Positions 1 through 9,795 of a stretch of 64,000 bases of DNA are shown piece after piece. The notes under the pieces are model-generated. The model was given only the letters and a program-made list of their open reading frames with translations. It was not told the DNA's origin and made no database searches. Positions within the stretch are counted from its first letter, which is position 1; every line of letters starts with the position of its first letter. Origin of the DNA: Climacium dendroides (lineage: Eukaryota > Streptophyta > Bryopsida > Hypnales > Climaciaceae); NCBI GenBank assembly GCA_950106755.1, contig OX467082.1, positions 48,254,588 through 48,318,587 of the forward strand, read 5' to 3'. The position numbers were made by a program, and so were the translations under genes.

Positions 1-508
1 AATCAGGCTACAAATTTGCAGTGAAGAAGCTGAAGCTCACAATTGGCAAATTGCCAGAGGTCCAACAAGCAATTATACTCCACCCAAACAACGAGTTTCT
101 TATGAAACAAGAGCCTAGGTTGAGCACCCCACTTATGTCGACAGCACAGGGAACGTCATGACGCCTGCATCCGTAATGCGTGCATTGAAAAATCTCTTGA
201 AAATCGCCGCCCTGAGGGAGCTTGTGAAGTTCGGCGACAGCCGCATCGGGGGCGTCATTGTTCTCGTCTCCCCGAATGAGATTTGTTTCTTGATCACGCA
301 CGCGGAGGACAACCTCAAGAGGAAGAAGTTGTGCATCGAAAAGTCCATTCATTTCCCTGACAGTGACTTATTGATTCACGGCTTAACTCCCAAGGACGCC
401 GTGGACTTGGACTTTGTGCTGGTATACATGGACATAGTGGTGTTGTCGTTCGTAAACGGTTCTTCAGATGTGCGCGCGTTGCAGGAGGAGATCGCGAGGG
501 TTTGGTAG
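1..508 (+). pseudogene. Frameshifted coding relic of unknown family
   Basis: Bases 3-157 read without a stop in one frame (beginning SGYKFAVKKLKLTIGKLPEV) until a TGA near 156. Bases 158-508 then continue as a 116-residue reading frame in another phase, ending in TAG. Both parts are richer in GC than the surroundings and look protein coding (mixed charged and hydrophobic residues, no low complexity). The simplest reading is one coding segment with a one-base frameshift near position 150, entering from outside the window. A short stretch (about 232-270, coding RIGGVIVLVSPNE) resembles DNA at 21340-21380, so the sequence seems to be repeated. I do not recognise a domain. An intron boundary between the two phases is possible but I see no convincing splice sites. 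Confidence 0.35.
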
Positions 509-649
509 TGAAGATCGAGACGGAGCTAGGTTTGCAGCACCTACCGTCCATTCTGCTACAGGTCATGGAGACGAGTCCTTGACGTTGATATCTTCATATC
601 CTCTTTTTCTCTCACTTGTGTGGTAAGTTGTATTTGTGCTTTTTGTGTC

Positions 650-689
650 TGAACAATGAATGTCCGCAAGTGCGGACCTTCATTGTTCA
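650..689. repeat. 40-bp imperfect palindrome (hairpin 1)
   Basis: The arms TGAACAATGAA...GTCCGCA and TGCGGAC...TTCATTGTTCA pair almost perfectly over 40 bases. A similar palindrome lies 26 bp downstream. Confidence 0.75.
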
Positions 690-715
690 TTAGAGCAATA
701 ATTTCTGAGTTTTGG

Positions 716-755
716 TGAACAGTGAACACCTGCACTCGTGGACGTTCACTGTTTA
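716..755. repeat. 40-bp imperfect palindrome (hairpin 2)
   Basis: The arms TGAACAGTGAAC and GTTCACTGTTTA face each other with a GC-rich centre. The outer sequence is related to the palindrome at 650-689, so the two may be units of one palindromic family, as seen in subterminal regions of the transposons in this window. Confidence 0.65.
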
Positions 756-1270
756 TCAAATTTTAGGATGTTTAGTACATTACAGAGAGTAAGTTTGGAG
801 GATGGAAAGGTCAAATGAGAGCAGAAGAATGTGGCCGTGGCAACACGATGCTTTCTTTTTACAAAAGTCACGCAAACTAAACTTAGAAACACTGTAGGAG
901 AACCTCATACCTATTTGTAGCTTATGTTATCTCCACTTATTAGAAAGACCATAATAGAACCTAATAGTTGTGTACAGCTTACCTTATCTCTAAAAATTGG
1001 ATCTTCTTCTGCATTGGTTGTCGACATTCTGCAATTCTCTTTTGTTTTCGTGGATTACCATCAATCTCCTTATGTCTTCTGTGAGTTGTCGACCTATTCT
1101 TCGAGTTTGCTTACAATTTTTTCACTGTCCGTGCACAGAATATGCGGCTTCTGTCTGCCAGCTTTCAATGCAGAGACAAACAGTTCATGGTAGCTTTCAG
1201 TGGAGAGAGAGAGTTGATGGTAGATTTCAGTGGAGAGATAGAGAATTGATGGCAAGTTGAAGTGTAAACA

Positions 1271-1469
1271 TAATATTCATTAAAATGAGAGTATTCCACC
1301 GAAATGAGAGTTACAGAAGTCTAATTTCATTTGAAAACGGAGAAGAGAATTCCTCAAACAATATTCAAATCATACAAGAATTAAAATCAGATGAACACAA
1401 GTAGGAATCAAATATCAGAACCACAAGGTAAACATTCATATTGACCTTTCACTTGTACACCATGAGTTG
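1271..1469. repeat. 199-bp dispersed repeat, copy 1
   Basis: Near-identical in sequence and orientation to 12917-13115, from TAATATTCATTAAAATGAG to CACCATGAGTTG. Only a few substitutions are visible. No long terminal inverted repeat is seen, so the repeat class is unknown. The two copies lie about 11.6 kb apart on either side of part of element A. Confidence 0.85.
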
Positions 1470-1720
1470 TTCCATACATCTCCAACTATGCTTGGCTAGG
1501 TCCAGTGACACTATATTACAAGCAACGAACTATAAAGGCCAGTAATGTAGTTCATTACATTGTTTTGTGTACACTGTAAAAGCTACGAGTGTGATTCACT
1601 CGAGCTCTGAGTTCTTCTGTAATATGCACATTGAACTTTCATGAAGCATAAATGTATGACTCTACACTATGAACAAGTACTATACGTGTCATTTACTCTT
1701 GAGCTCCACGATTGCCTTCG

Positions 1721-2125
1721 TCATCTTCGGCCTGTGGTTGTACTTGCTTGTAATTCATGAGCTTGGAAAGCCCTCCTACTTCCTTGAACATCTGAAGAAG
1801 GGCCCACGTCCTCACCATATAGTTTCTGTTGTGTTGCTCTATCGCAAGGTGAGGACGACATCGGTGTAGCAAAAACATCGCTAGACTTCATGGGCGATGG
1901 AGAACATGATTTTGGACGATGTGGAGCTGAACCCGGGGGACTATCCACCACCCCATCATTAATGGGCTTTAGGGAGAAGTCCATTGTCGAATTTGCAGTG
2001 GCAGCCGAACACATGAAGTTTCTTGTACTCAGAATTAGATTCTGCTCGTAGTCAGAGAAAGAGTTAGCTGATGCAGTGCACGGAAGACTGGTGTGCCGAA
2101 CTAGAGAGGACGACATTCCCAAATT
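1721..2125 (-). CDS. Exon-like serine-rich open segment, unknown
   Basis: A minus-strand frame of about 134 codons is preceded by a good acceptor (polypyrimidine TCTTTGTTTTCTTAG ending at 2126). It has a plant-like mixed composition rich in Ser, Pro and Thr, without a recognisable domain. It lies downstream of the FCP1-like gene on the same strand and could be a further exon of that transcription unit or belong to another gene. There is no ATG at the frame start, as expected for an internal exon. The donor side is not resolved. Support is weak and based on the open frame plus acceptor only. Confidence 0.25.
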   Translation of the reverse strand, partial: NLGMSSSLVRHTSLPCTASANSFSDYEQNLILSTRNFMCSAATANSTMDFSLKPINDGVVDSPPGSAPHRPKSCSPSPMKSSDVFATPMSSSPCDRATQQKLYGEDVGPSSDVQGSRRAFQAHELQASTTTGRR

Positions 2126-2225
2126 CTAAGAAAACAAAGAGATTAGAACAGTTCAATCAAAAACTGTAACTGTCATTACATTTTCAAGTAAACTCCAATA
2201 GCAAATATGCAGTCTAGGAAGTCCT

Positions 2226-2425
2226 GGCCATTGAATGAGGTCGACCTGACCTAAACTGGAGGAAGAAGAAAATACAGAAAGGTATTCATAAAAAAAATAT
2301 ATTACAGAAATTACGTATATCTCTAACCATACATGCGAATGCACGAGCCATTAAGGTCGAGGCGAGCTGAAGTTCACTAGGAACTCAGAGAACAATCCAC
2401 ATGCCATTCAGCACGACTCGACCTG
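2226..2425. repeat. Element A palindromes downstream of FCP1-like gene
   Basis: Three diverged copies of the AGGTCG/CGACCT palindrome lie here (about 2236, 2350 and 2410). They mark the left side of the palindrome-bearing block. Confidence 0.6.
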
Positions 2426-2525
2426 AACTAAAGAAATAAATAAACTACCCTTTCGTAACGCCGATTAGACGATGACACAGTCACTGCATCCACGTGGCTC
2501 ATGAACAGCAATGAAATGCAGTGCA

Positions 2526-3568
2526 CTATCGGTACGCTGAAGACACTCTGACTGCATCCATAAGACTATTGTACATGCCACGATTTCTCTTGTCATATAA
2601 CATCTTCTGCCCAATTTTCCCCGCACTACTCTTGCGAAATGATTTCAACCCTTCATCTCGAGCTATGTGAAGTCGCCTGAGCCAGGGCAAAAGGACCATG
2701 TCCAAATATGAGTCCCTGGGGCCGTTACCCTTGGGAGACCAACTGATGGGGAGAACGACGTTCTCCGACTTGTTCATGAAGTGCTTCATAGGACTATTGT
2801 CAACTATGACAGTATTCTCTTGAAGAAATTGTCCATTGAAATTATTAAACAAGGTGTTCGCGTCCTTCACGAACAGGTCCTTGGTGGTGCCTGGCTCCCT
2901 GAATGTGACTATCCGGCCTTGTTCCTCACACTTGAGCGTCGTGCAAGACTCCTGCCCAAGTATAATGCGAGGCTTATCCAGACCGACAAAAAGATAATCG
3001 ACGATTTTTTGAACGGTAAACTTCTTCATCGAGCTCCAAATAGAAACGTGTACTATCAATCCTAGCTCACGAAGGAAATGAGCGCAATTTGGGCGGACAA
3101 AGACCGCCTTCGGTCCCACAATCGCAGGAATCGTGGCGGAGTGTGGTTGGTTTGCATTTCCGACGTGCACAGTCCATCCCTTGTACTTGGCGTCTTCACA
3201 GACACACAAGACTCCATTCAAGTCCAAGACAACATTCAGCCACTTCTCGGCGACAGTCACCCTGGACGTCAATGGAATCTCAACATCCTTCGACGTATCT
3301 CCACGTTCAGATGGGGGAACCGATCCCTGCTATCAAATGGACAAATGTGCATCCAGTTACTAAGCTGCACTGACACATTTCGAAACTCAAGGAAAAAGGC
3401 AAAATCCAATTGTCGCAGACTATATATGAATACAGAGGTACCTATTAGCGCAGAGATCAAGGACGCATAGGCACGAGGTTACCTTTTCCCGCAAAGACAA
3501 CGTCGGTCCAACAGGGTCTGGCATTTCAATCTCCAGAAGCTGAGCATCGGGAATAGAGACATCATCAT
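2526..3568 (-). CDS. FCP1/NIF-like HAD phosphatase domain protein (transposon-borne)
   Basis: Two exons are visible on the minus strand: 3568-3483 (acceptor CACTTAG, donor GTAACC) and 3329-2526 (acceptor TTTGATAG). Their phases agree. The second exon encodes VVLDLNGVLC, matching the DxDGT motif of FCP1/SCP phosphatases but with the second Asp replaced by Asn. It continues with SIWSS (the W-S/T-S element) and TVIVDNSP followed by ISWSPKG (the C-terminal Asp-Asn-Ser motif and its Trp). Length and motif order fit a plant NLI-interacting-factor-like domain. Loss of the second Asp, the general acid/base in this family, suggests weak or no phosphatase activity. The N terminus is not defined; further exons may lie upstream. 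It sits downstream of the ParB-like gene on the same strand, inside the palindrome-bearing block, so I treat it as transposon cargo. The frame ends in TAG at 2526. Confidence 0.6.
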
Positions 3569-5036
3569 CTAAGTGTATGGACTCAGATTCCGGTACACCT
3601 CCACTTGTAGCTTCTATAATGCCACAACCAAATGTTGGACATTGTACATGCTATACAGGAGCAATAGATTTCGGAAGTTCATTCGGTCCAGTTGAGATAG
3701 CCATCAGAGGAGGTTCTGCAATTCAGGAAGGGCCAGACAAACAAGACTTAAAATTTTTACAGAAAAATCCGTATAATTGATTAATAAAATTCAGTACAAA
3801 AAAGTCATCATCTTACATGAAGATATGGATTAGCCAAAAAATTGTTTTCTATCAAAAAGTATTGTCTCCCACACTAAGGGTCTCTATCTAAGTACAACCT
3901 ATGACACAAATCAGCTTGAGTCGAGCTAATTCTATACAAATGACATCGAGTGATTGTGTGGTCAACCTATGGTGCATCCTGGCCATCCAATGCATGACTC
4001 CAATCATCATCAATGGCGATGGCAAGATTTGCGGGCATCTTCGGGCTAGACTCCAAGGTCTCTGAGGACCTGCCACCATCAAGTGGAACTCGAGCCATGT
4101 CCTCATCATCAGGTGGAGGTGCAGGGGTCGAGGGGCACTCCTTAGGAGGAGGAGCTGGAGGATCTGCGGAACCTGCAAGAGGAGTGAGAGAGACAAAAGG
4201 CACCCCAGTCAATCGTGGAGTGGTGGGTAAGCTTGAGGATCTACTCATCGTTGGTCTTGCTGGCGCTCCCTACAGCAAAAGCACTTGGTCAACTTGAGAC
4301 GGCTGTACGGATGCTAGAGGCATGGCCCCACCAAGACTGTTGATAATGGCCTCCAGTTTGGAGTCGTTCTTTTGTGACATTGCCACCATAAACTATCGCA
4401 ACTCCGCCATCTCCCTAGCTTGCCTGTCAAACATCATTTGATCCAGTTCCCGCCTCCTCTTCAGCTCTGCAATTTCTGCATCATAGTCGGCGGCGGCTTG
4501 CGATCTTCCCCTCTTCCGCTTCTCCTTGGAGGTTGGAGACGGCATGGCAGAGGTGTCAGGTGGTTGACCCGACGACGCTGATGATCCCCAAATGCTTTGA
4601 GAGCGGATCACTGGAGGGGTGCTCCGATCCATGGGAACGTCATCGTCGTAGTCGTCATCACCGGCTGCTCCATCGCTGTCGGAGGACTCACACAATATGA
4701 TTGCAGATGACCTCCGATCGGACAGCGTGCTTGCCTCTCTAGTTGCCTTCCCCTTGCGCTTTGATGGCGAAGGCGTGCTTGACCCCGATGGTCGGCGCGG
4801 GAATTTGCCCTCATCGACAAAGTATCCCTCTGGAAGAAAATCGTTCTTATCCAGTTTCTTCGTAGTGGTTGCAATTTCAGTCCACTAGTCAGACTCCTCC
4901 GAGTCCCCCACAGCAAACACATTAACCCCACTCATCTGCAAAGTCACACACAGCGTCATATACTATCAGATTACGATAGTATGAAAATTCCCTAACGAGG
5001 ATACAATGGTATTTCATGTAACGTCAGCAATAGGTT

Positions 5037-5218
5037 GGGTCAAGTCGACCTAACCTGAAGTTCACTCTCGGGCACTCAATGGCACCAGTTAGGTCGAGCC
5101 AAACTATGGAGGAACACACTCCAATCAATGCTACGAGTCAGGTCGACCCGACCTGGTTTCTATCACCTTATAATTTCAAGAAGAAATACTTGTTCATTTT
5201 ATTCAAGTCGAATCGACC
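5037..5218. repeat. Element A palindrome cluster in intron
   Basis: Four copies of the AGGTCG...CGACCT motif, some diverged, lie between the second and third exons of the ParB-like gene (about 5041, 5092, 5142 and 5204). One reads AGGTCGACCCGACCTGG. Confidence 0.75.
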
Positions 5219-6664
5219 TTAACCATAGCCAAAACATTACATTGTGGAATTCATTGTGTTCAGGCTTACCATCGCAGCACACGTGAACTTCGACCCAGCG
5301 AAGAATGACATTACGCTTGCTCCAGGAGCGCAGAATTTCCTCACAAGATTGAGGAAGAACTCCATCCGTAGCTCAATATTATTAATCTTGAACTGTAGCT
5401 CGTTGTAAGCCCCGGGCCTCGTAAATGTTTCAGTATTGGGAGCATCATAGGAAGACCTCATTTTCACCGTCCTAACATTGCTTGGGCTTTGCAGGATGGT
5501 CAGGTAAATTGGTTCCACCGCCTTCTTGCTTGGTGCAGACAAGTCACCGATACGCTCATTGGGTGAGGGAATGTAGTTAGAAAAACTCATGGAGTACTCC
5601 TTCAACGCGGGATTGTTGTCTATGAAGTGAAGTGCTTGTGTTTGCTCGGTGAAGTCGGAACAAATGAGCACCCACACCGGAATGTCCTCGAGAAGGGGCT
5701 GGCCCTTTTCTTGGAAGGACTCGACAACTGTAGCGAAGTATGGATCGGCTGGCGTACACTTAGACTTTGATACCACATTCGGGGTGTAACGCAGGTCCCA
5801 CACTCCAAGCTTGATGTCCTTCACATTCTCTGCAATGAGCACACCTCTAGGCCAATCTTGGTGCGTCTTATACATAACGTCATATGGACGATAGTATGCA
5901 GTGGATTTTGGGGGCACAAAATTGTTTCTCTGCTGCAGGAAGATCCGGAAGAACTCAGCCGCGTACATTGACATCTCCTCAGCGCTCTTCCCCTTTGCTC
6001 TTAACTGCTTCGCCTCCATCCAGTATTCATTCCCTGGTTGCTCTAACAGCACGTTCATGGTGGCACTCGTGAAGTTCCGACTTCTTTTGAACTCCCTCCA
6101 CTTCTCGTGGTTCAGCTCGTTCAAGGAGGACATGAGCCCGAGACTTGCGTCCAGGGCGTGAAGCTCCATCTTCACCTTGTGCTTGCGCTTCCTTCTTTCC
6201 ACCCACTCCCTAGCAGTGCAGCAGCTCTCCTATACAGCAGAGAGAAGCTTGATTGTGACCTTCGGGTAGTCCTTGTTCTTGCTCCCTGGATTCTGATGCA
6301 GAATATGTTCAGCCAACTTCGACAAGTCATTGAAGGAAAGGTTTCCAAGCACTTTGAAGAACTCATGCGTCAGATTCCCTTGCTCGGGCTTCCAAGTGGC
6401 CTTCTCGTTGTACTTCAGTCTAGTATTGGGGTCTATCAACTCCCCATGCGCAGCACTAGAAATGACCTCGCTCCATAGGTTGTACACGTCGTCTAGAGCT
6501 ATGATTATCTTCAACTCGTTTCGGATCTCGAGCTTCTCCTTGGCGTCCTTGCCTTTTGCAGCCTTCTGGGCCTTTAGTACATCTAGCAGAGCAAACCACT
6601 TGTACATTGCCGATGAGAATTCCTGCAACGCAATTTTGTATGCCACAGTCAATTTGGAGCTCTC

Positions 6665-6845
6665 TATTCAGCTCGGACCGACCTAAACTACACATTTCAT
6701 TTTCAACGTCAAATGCACCTTTGTCATTCTGCTTACTTCGAACTCTTCATTCATTATCACGTGAAGTAAATCAATACATCACCTATGCTAGTTGGAACAC
6801 TAGGTGGCAGATGACATTCTCAGATCAGGTCAACTCAACCTGAAT
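6665..6845. repeat. Two element A palindromes in intron 1
   Basis: Copies at about 6668 (CTCGGACCGACCTAAA) and 6828 (CAGGTCAACTCAACCTGAA) sit at the two ends of the 230-bp intron between the first two exons of the ParB-like gene. Confidence 0.7.
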
Positions 6846-8340
6846 CTCTTACCATGAATTTCTTCTTATTTGTTGTACTCTCAACATTTCGCTTGACGTT
6901 GGACATTGTCGCTATTGGGGCTGCTTCCCTCGGATTGCGTGGCCTCCCCATGAGTTCCCACACTTTTCTCGCTCCCAAAATGTTTGTTGACCACGACGGC
7001 TTCTGCGCCACGAAGTGGTTGACCCTATTGTAGTACGCTGATATGTCCCGTAGTTTCTGGGCATCTGTAGACCAGACCACGTAGCAATCCCATTGACGAA
7101 AGTTCTTGACAATCTCTTCGTCAAGGTTTTGGTCCACCATCATTTTGCTGGCAGTCACACTGTGTTGCCCATTGATGATGTAGAAGTTCTTCCTTTCAAG
7201 TGCTGGCCAGTCCTCCGGCTTTGGCTTCTCGAAGCAATCCACTGGCATGACACACAATGTTTGTTTTGTGGACTTATCTGGCATTTCCCAGAGGTATGTC
7301 ATCATGTCCTCCGCAAGCTTCATTTCATGGCTACGGATGTTTAAGTCCTCTGGGGCCTTAATGAGCTGCTCAATGGAAATTGTCTTCTTATCCTCCAGGC
7401 CAAAGATGTAGGCGTCCGTGCAGTGCTTCCAGTAGGCCTTGTATGCCTCCGCGGACGCAATGTAATCGTGCAATTTCTTGGCGTCATAAGGGACCGGGAC
7501 CTCAATTACCGCGGATACAAAACTCAGCTCCCCTGGTAAAACTGTACTAGGGTCTTGCGTTGCTGTTGCCGCTGCTGAGGTTGATGCGAACTTACTTTTC
7601 CTGGAAGCTCGTGCTGGAGTAGCGGCCTGCATGGACTTTCTTGTCCCCCGACTCTGTTGGGTTCCAGGTGTACCCATTGAGCTCTGTCCCTCCACGTTAC
7701 TTGGAAACTCCTGGGAGACAGTTCTGACAGTCATGTCTTTCTTCTTCAGCTCAAGTTTCGTCTTCAGAATTGTGAAGTCGTTCAGGAGTGTCTTCAAGCG
7801 AGAGTATAGTGCCTTCCCCGTTGCCAACTTCCCGTCCTTTCTCTTGAAGTAGTTGTGGTCAACTTTCTTCTCAAGGTCGGGAATCTCCGTTCTGTACTCA
7901 GTCGGTTCCAGCGTTGACAGGAAGTGCGATATGTTGAAGGCACATCTTGAGGAGTCCAAGCGAATAGTGAAGTGGTACTGCTCGCTTTCAGGCTGTATTG
8001 TCACAGCTGTAACACACCGAATTTTCAAGAATGGACCACTGTCGTGGGCAACGTCCTTTATTTTCTCATCAAAGGATATGTTGAAGAAATGGTCCGTGTC
8101 TTTAAACTTTACAGCGAAACAAATGAGGTTCTTGAAAGGAATCATGTGGAGACTCCAACTCTCAACTTTTTCGGGATTTTTGAATTCCTAGTAGTCTCTG
8201 TCATTGTCAAAGTCGTCCCCTTCCTCTCCAGAGGATTCGTGCGCACAGCGTACGTAGAAGGCCTCCAGCTTCTCAATTTGGTCATCCATTCTGCTTTCAT
8301 TTTTCAAACGGGATGTTCTTAGAACAAGAGTTGTTGCTAT

Positions 8341-9440
8341 GTTGATTCAGATCGACCCGACCTAAATGCTAGTACATGGAGCTTCTACATTTCATCTTCT
8401 ATGTGTTTGATCTACTTGGACTCGGTTCGTTTTCCTTCATACGCTTCAGGTCAACTCGACCTGAAGTTCTAGTCGGAATATGCAAATATTTTTGCTATTG
8501 TGATGGCCTCAATGTTATTGATTAATGTTATCGGATTGTCATACATGTCATAGTACGTGGTGTTCTCACTCTGGAACTTGCAATCCAAGTCGGTCCGACC
8601 TGAATTGCATGCGGTAATTTTGTCAGGTCTATTGTTGTTATATGAATGTTTATTAAAAATGTATTTAATGGTCAATTTTTTAATTATACTAAGAGTCTAA
8701 TATCCTAATATTAATGTATTTGTTGGTACCACAACGTATTTGTCGTGCCAGATTGCATAGGGTCTTCCTTGCAGTTTAGGTCGGACCGACTTGATCTGCA
8801 TTAAATTTTGATGATGATGTTAATTCTCTTCTGGGATGTTAGTGCCAATGCCTGCTACTTAGTTGCTTTCCTTGTACTAACAATGCTAATAGGTGTACAT
8901 TTCAGGTCGGACCGACCTGAAATGCATATTCATCTCATCTCAAAACTTACACGGACAAAAGTATAGTTTTCAGAGAGGATATGTTTGATGGGGCTATGCA
9001 ATTCAGGTCGATGCGACTTGAATTGTAGTTTGGTTCATGTGATGTACATTCCCGGTACGATTAAGAATTTCTTTAATGGTCAATTTTTTAATTATACTAG
9101 ATGTCTAATATCCTAATAGTAATTTATTTGTTGGTACCACAACATATTTAACGCGTCAGATTGCATAGGGTCTTCTTTGCAGTTTAGATCGGACCGATCT
9201 GATCGGCATTTGATTTTGACGATGATGTTATTTCTCTTCTTGGATGTTAGTGGAATTGCCTGTCGTTTAGTTGCTTTCTGTATACAGACAATGCTAGTAG
9301 GTGTACATTTCAAGTCGGACCGACCTGAAATGCATGCTAATCTAATCTCAAAATTATCCATGAACTTGCACGGACAAAAGCATAGATTTGAGAAAGGGTA
9401 TGTTTGAAAGGGCTATGCAATTCAGGTCGATGCGACTTGA
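8341..9440. repeat. Element A palindrome cluster, upstream of ParB-like gene
   Basis: About nine palindromes of the CAGGTCG...CGACCTG family lie 5' of the minus-strand gene, at about 8346, 8449, 8590, 8776, 8905, 9003, 9185, 9310 and 9422. Centres vary (GGACC, ATGCG, ACCCG). Their position between divergent genes fits a shared regulatory or transposase-binding region. Confidence 0.8.
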
Positions 9441-9475
9441 ATTGTAGTTTGGTTCAGATGCCTTACATTTCCGGT
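8655..9475. repeat. Tandem duplication, about 410-bp unit
   Basis: The sequence from TTAATGGTCAATTTTTTAAT (8665) is repeated from 9073 with the same order of landmarks (GGTACCACAAC, GATTGCATAGGGTCTTC, two palindromes). Spacing is 408-419 bp. The copies are clearly diverged. Confidence 0.85.
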
Positions 9476-9589
9476 ACATTTAAGAATTTAGGGTGACAGG
9501 ATGATACCCAGGTAGTATCGGGCTGATTCCACGAAATTTGTGTGGTTGTGGCCGGTCATTTATTACTGTGAGATTCTGAATTCTAATTC

Positions 9590-9795
9590 CTAGACCTTAA
9601 GAAAAACCTGGACCCTAAGCACTGGACCCTAAACAAACCTTGGACCTTAAGCAGTGGACCCTAAACAATCCCTGGACCCTAAGCAGTAGACCCTAAATAA
9701 ACCCTGGATCCTCAGCACTGGACCCTAAACAAACCCTGGACCCTAAGCACCGGACCCTAAGCAATGAATGCCAATTTCTGAACCCTAAACCCTAA
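9590..9795. repeat. Minisatellite based on GGACCCTAA
   Basis: About ten imperfect units of CTGGACCCTAAACAA / CTGGACCCTAAGCA alternate over 200 bp and end in two CCCTAAA units. It resembles degenerate plant telomeric repeat DNA. Confidence 0.8.

Larger units (their letters stand above)
509..1270. other. Non-coding stretch with two related hairpins
   Basis: No supported gene. It contains the two palindromes listed at 650 and 716, and a short degenerate tandem run at about 1190-1255 built on a TTTCAGTGGAGAGA unit. Otherwise nothing recognisable. Confidence 0.5.
3967..8289 (-). pseudogene. Transposon gene with ParB/DGQHR-like motif, interrupted by TAG codons
   Basis: Three minus-strand exons fit: 8289-6853 (ATG start; ends ATG|GTAAGAG), 6622-5270 (acceptor TTGCAG, ends ATG|GTAAGC) and 4935-3967 (acceptor TTTGCAG), all in phase 0, about 1250 codons. 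Every interruption is an in-frame TAG: 8188-8190, 6230-6232, 4885-4887, 4393-4395 and 4270-4272. The coding phase continues unchanged on both sides of each. The first exon carries a segment around residue 370 (NFYIINGQHS) resembling the GQHR motif of ParB/DGQHR-type domains, preceded by an N-R spaced region typical of ParB-like folds. The third exon is acidic, Ser/Pro-rich and basic, like a nuclear regulatory tail. Function is unknown; DNA binding to the surrounding palindromes is only a guess. The TAG at 4270-4272 could instead be an intron acceptor. Confidence 0.6.
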
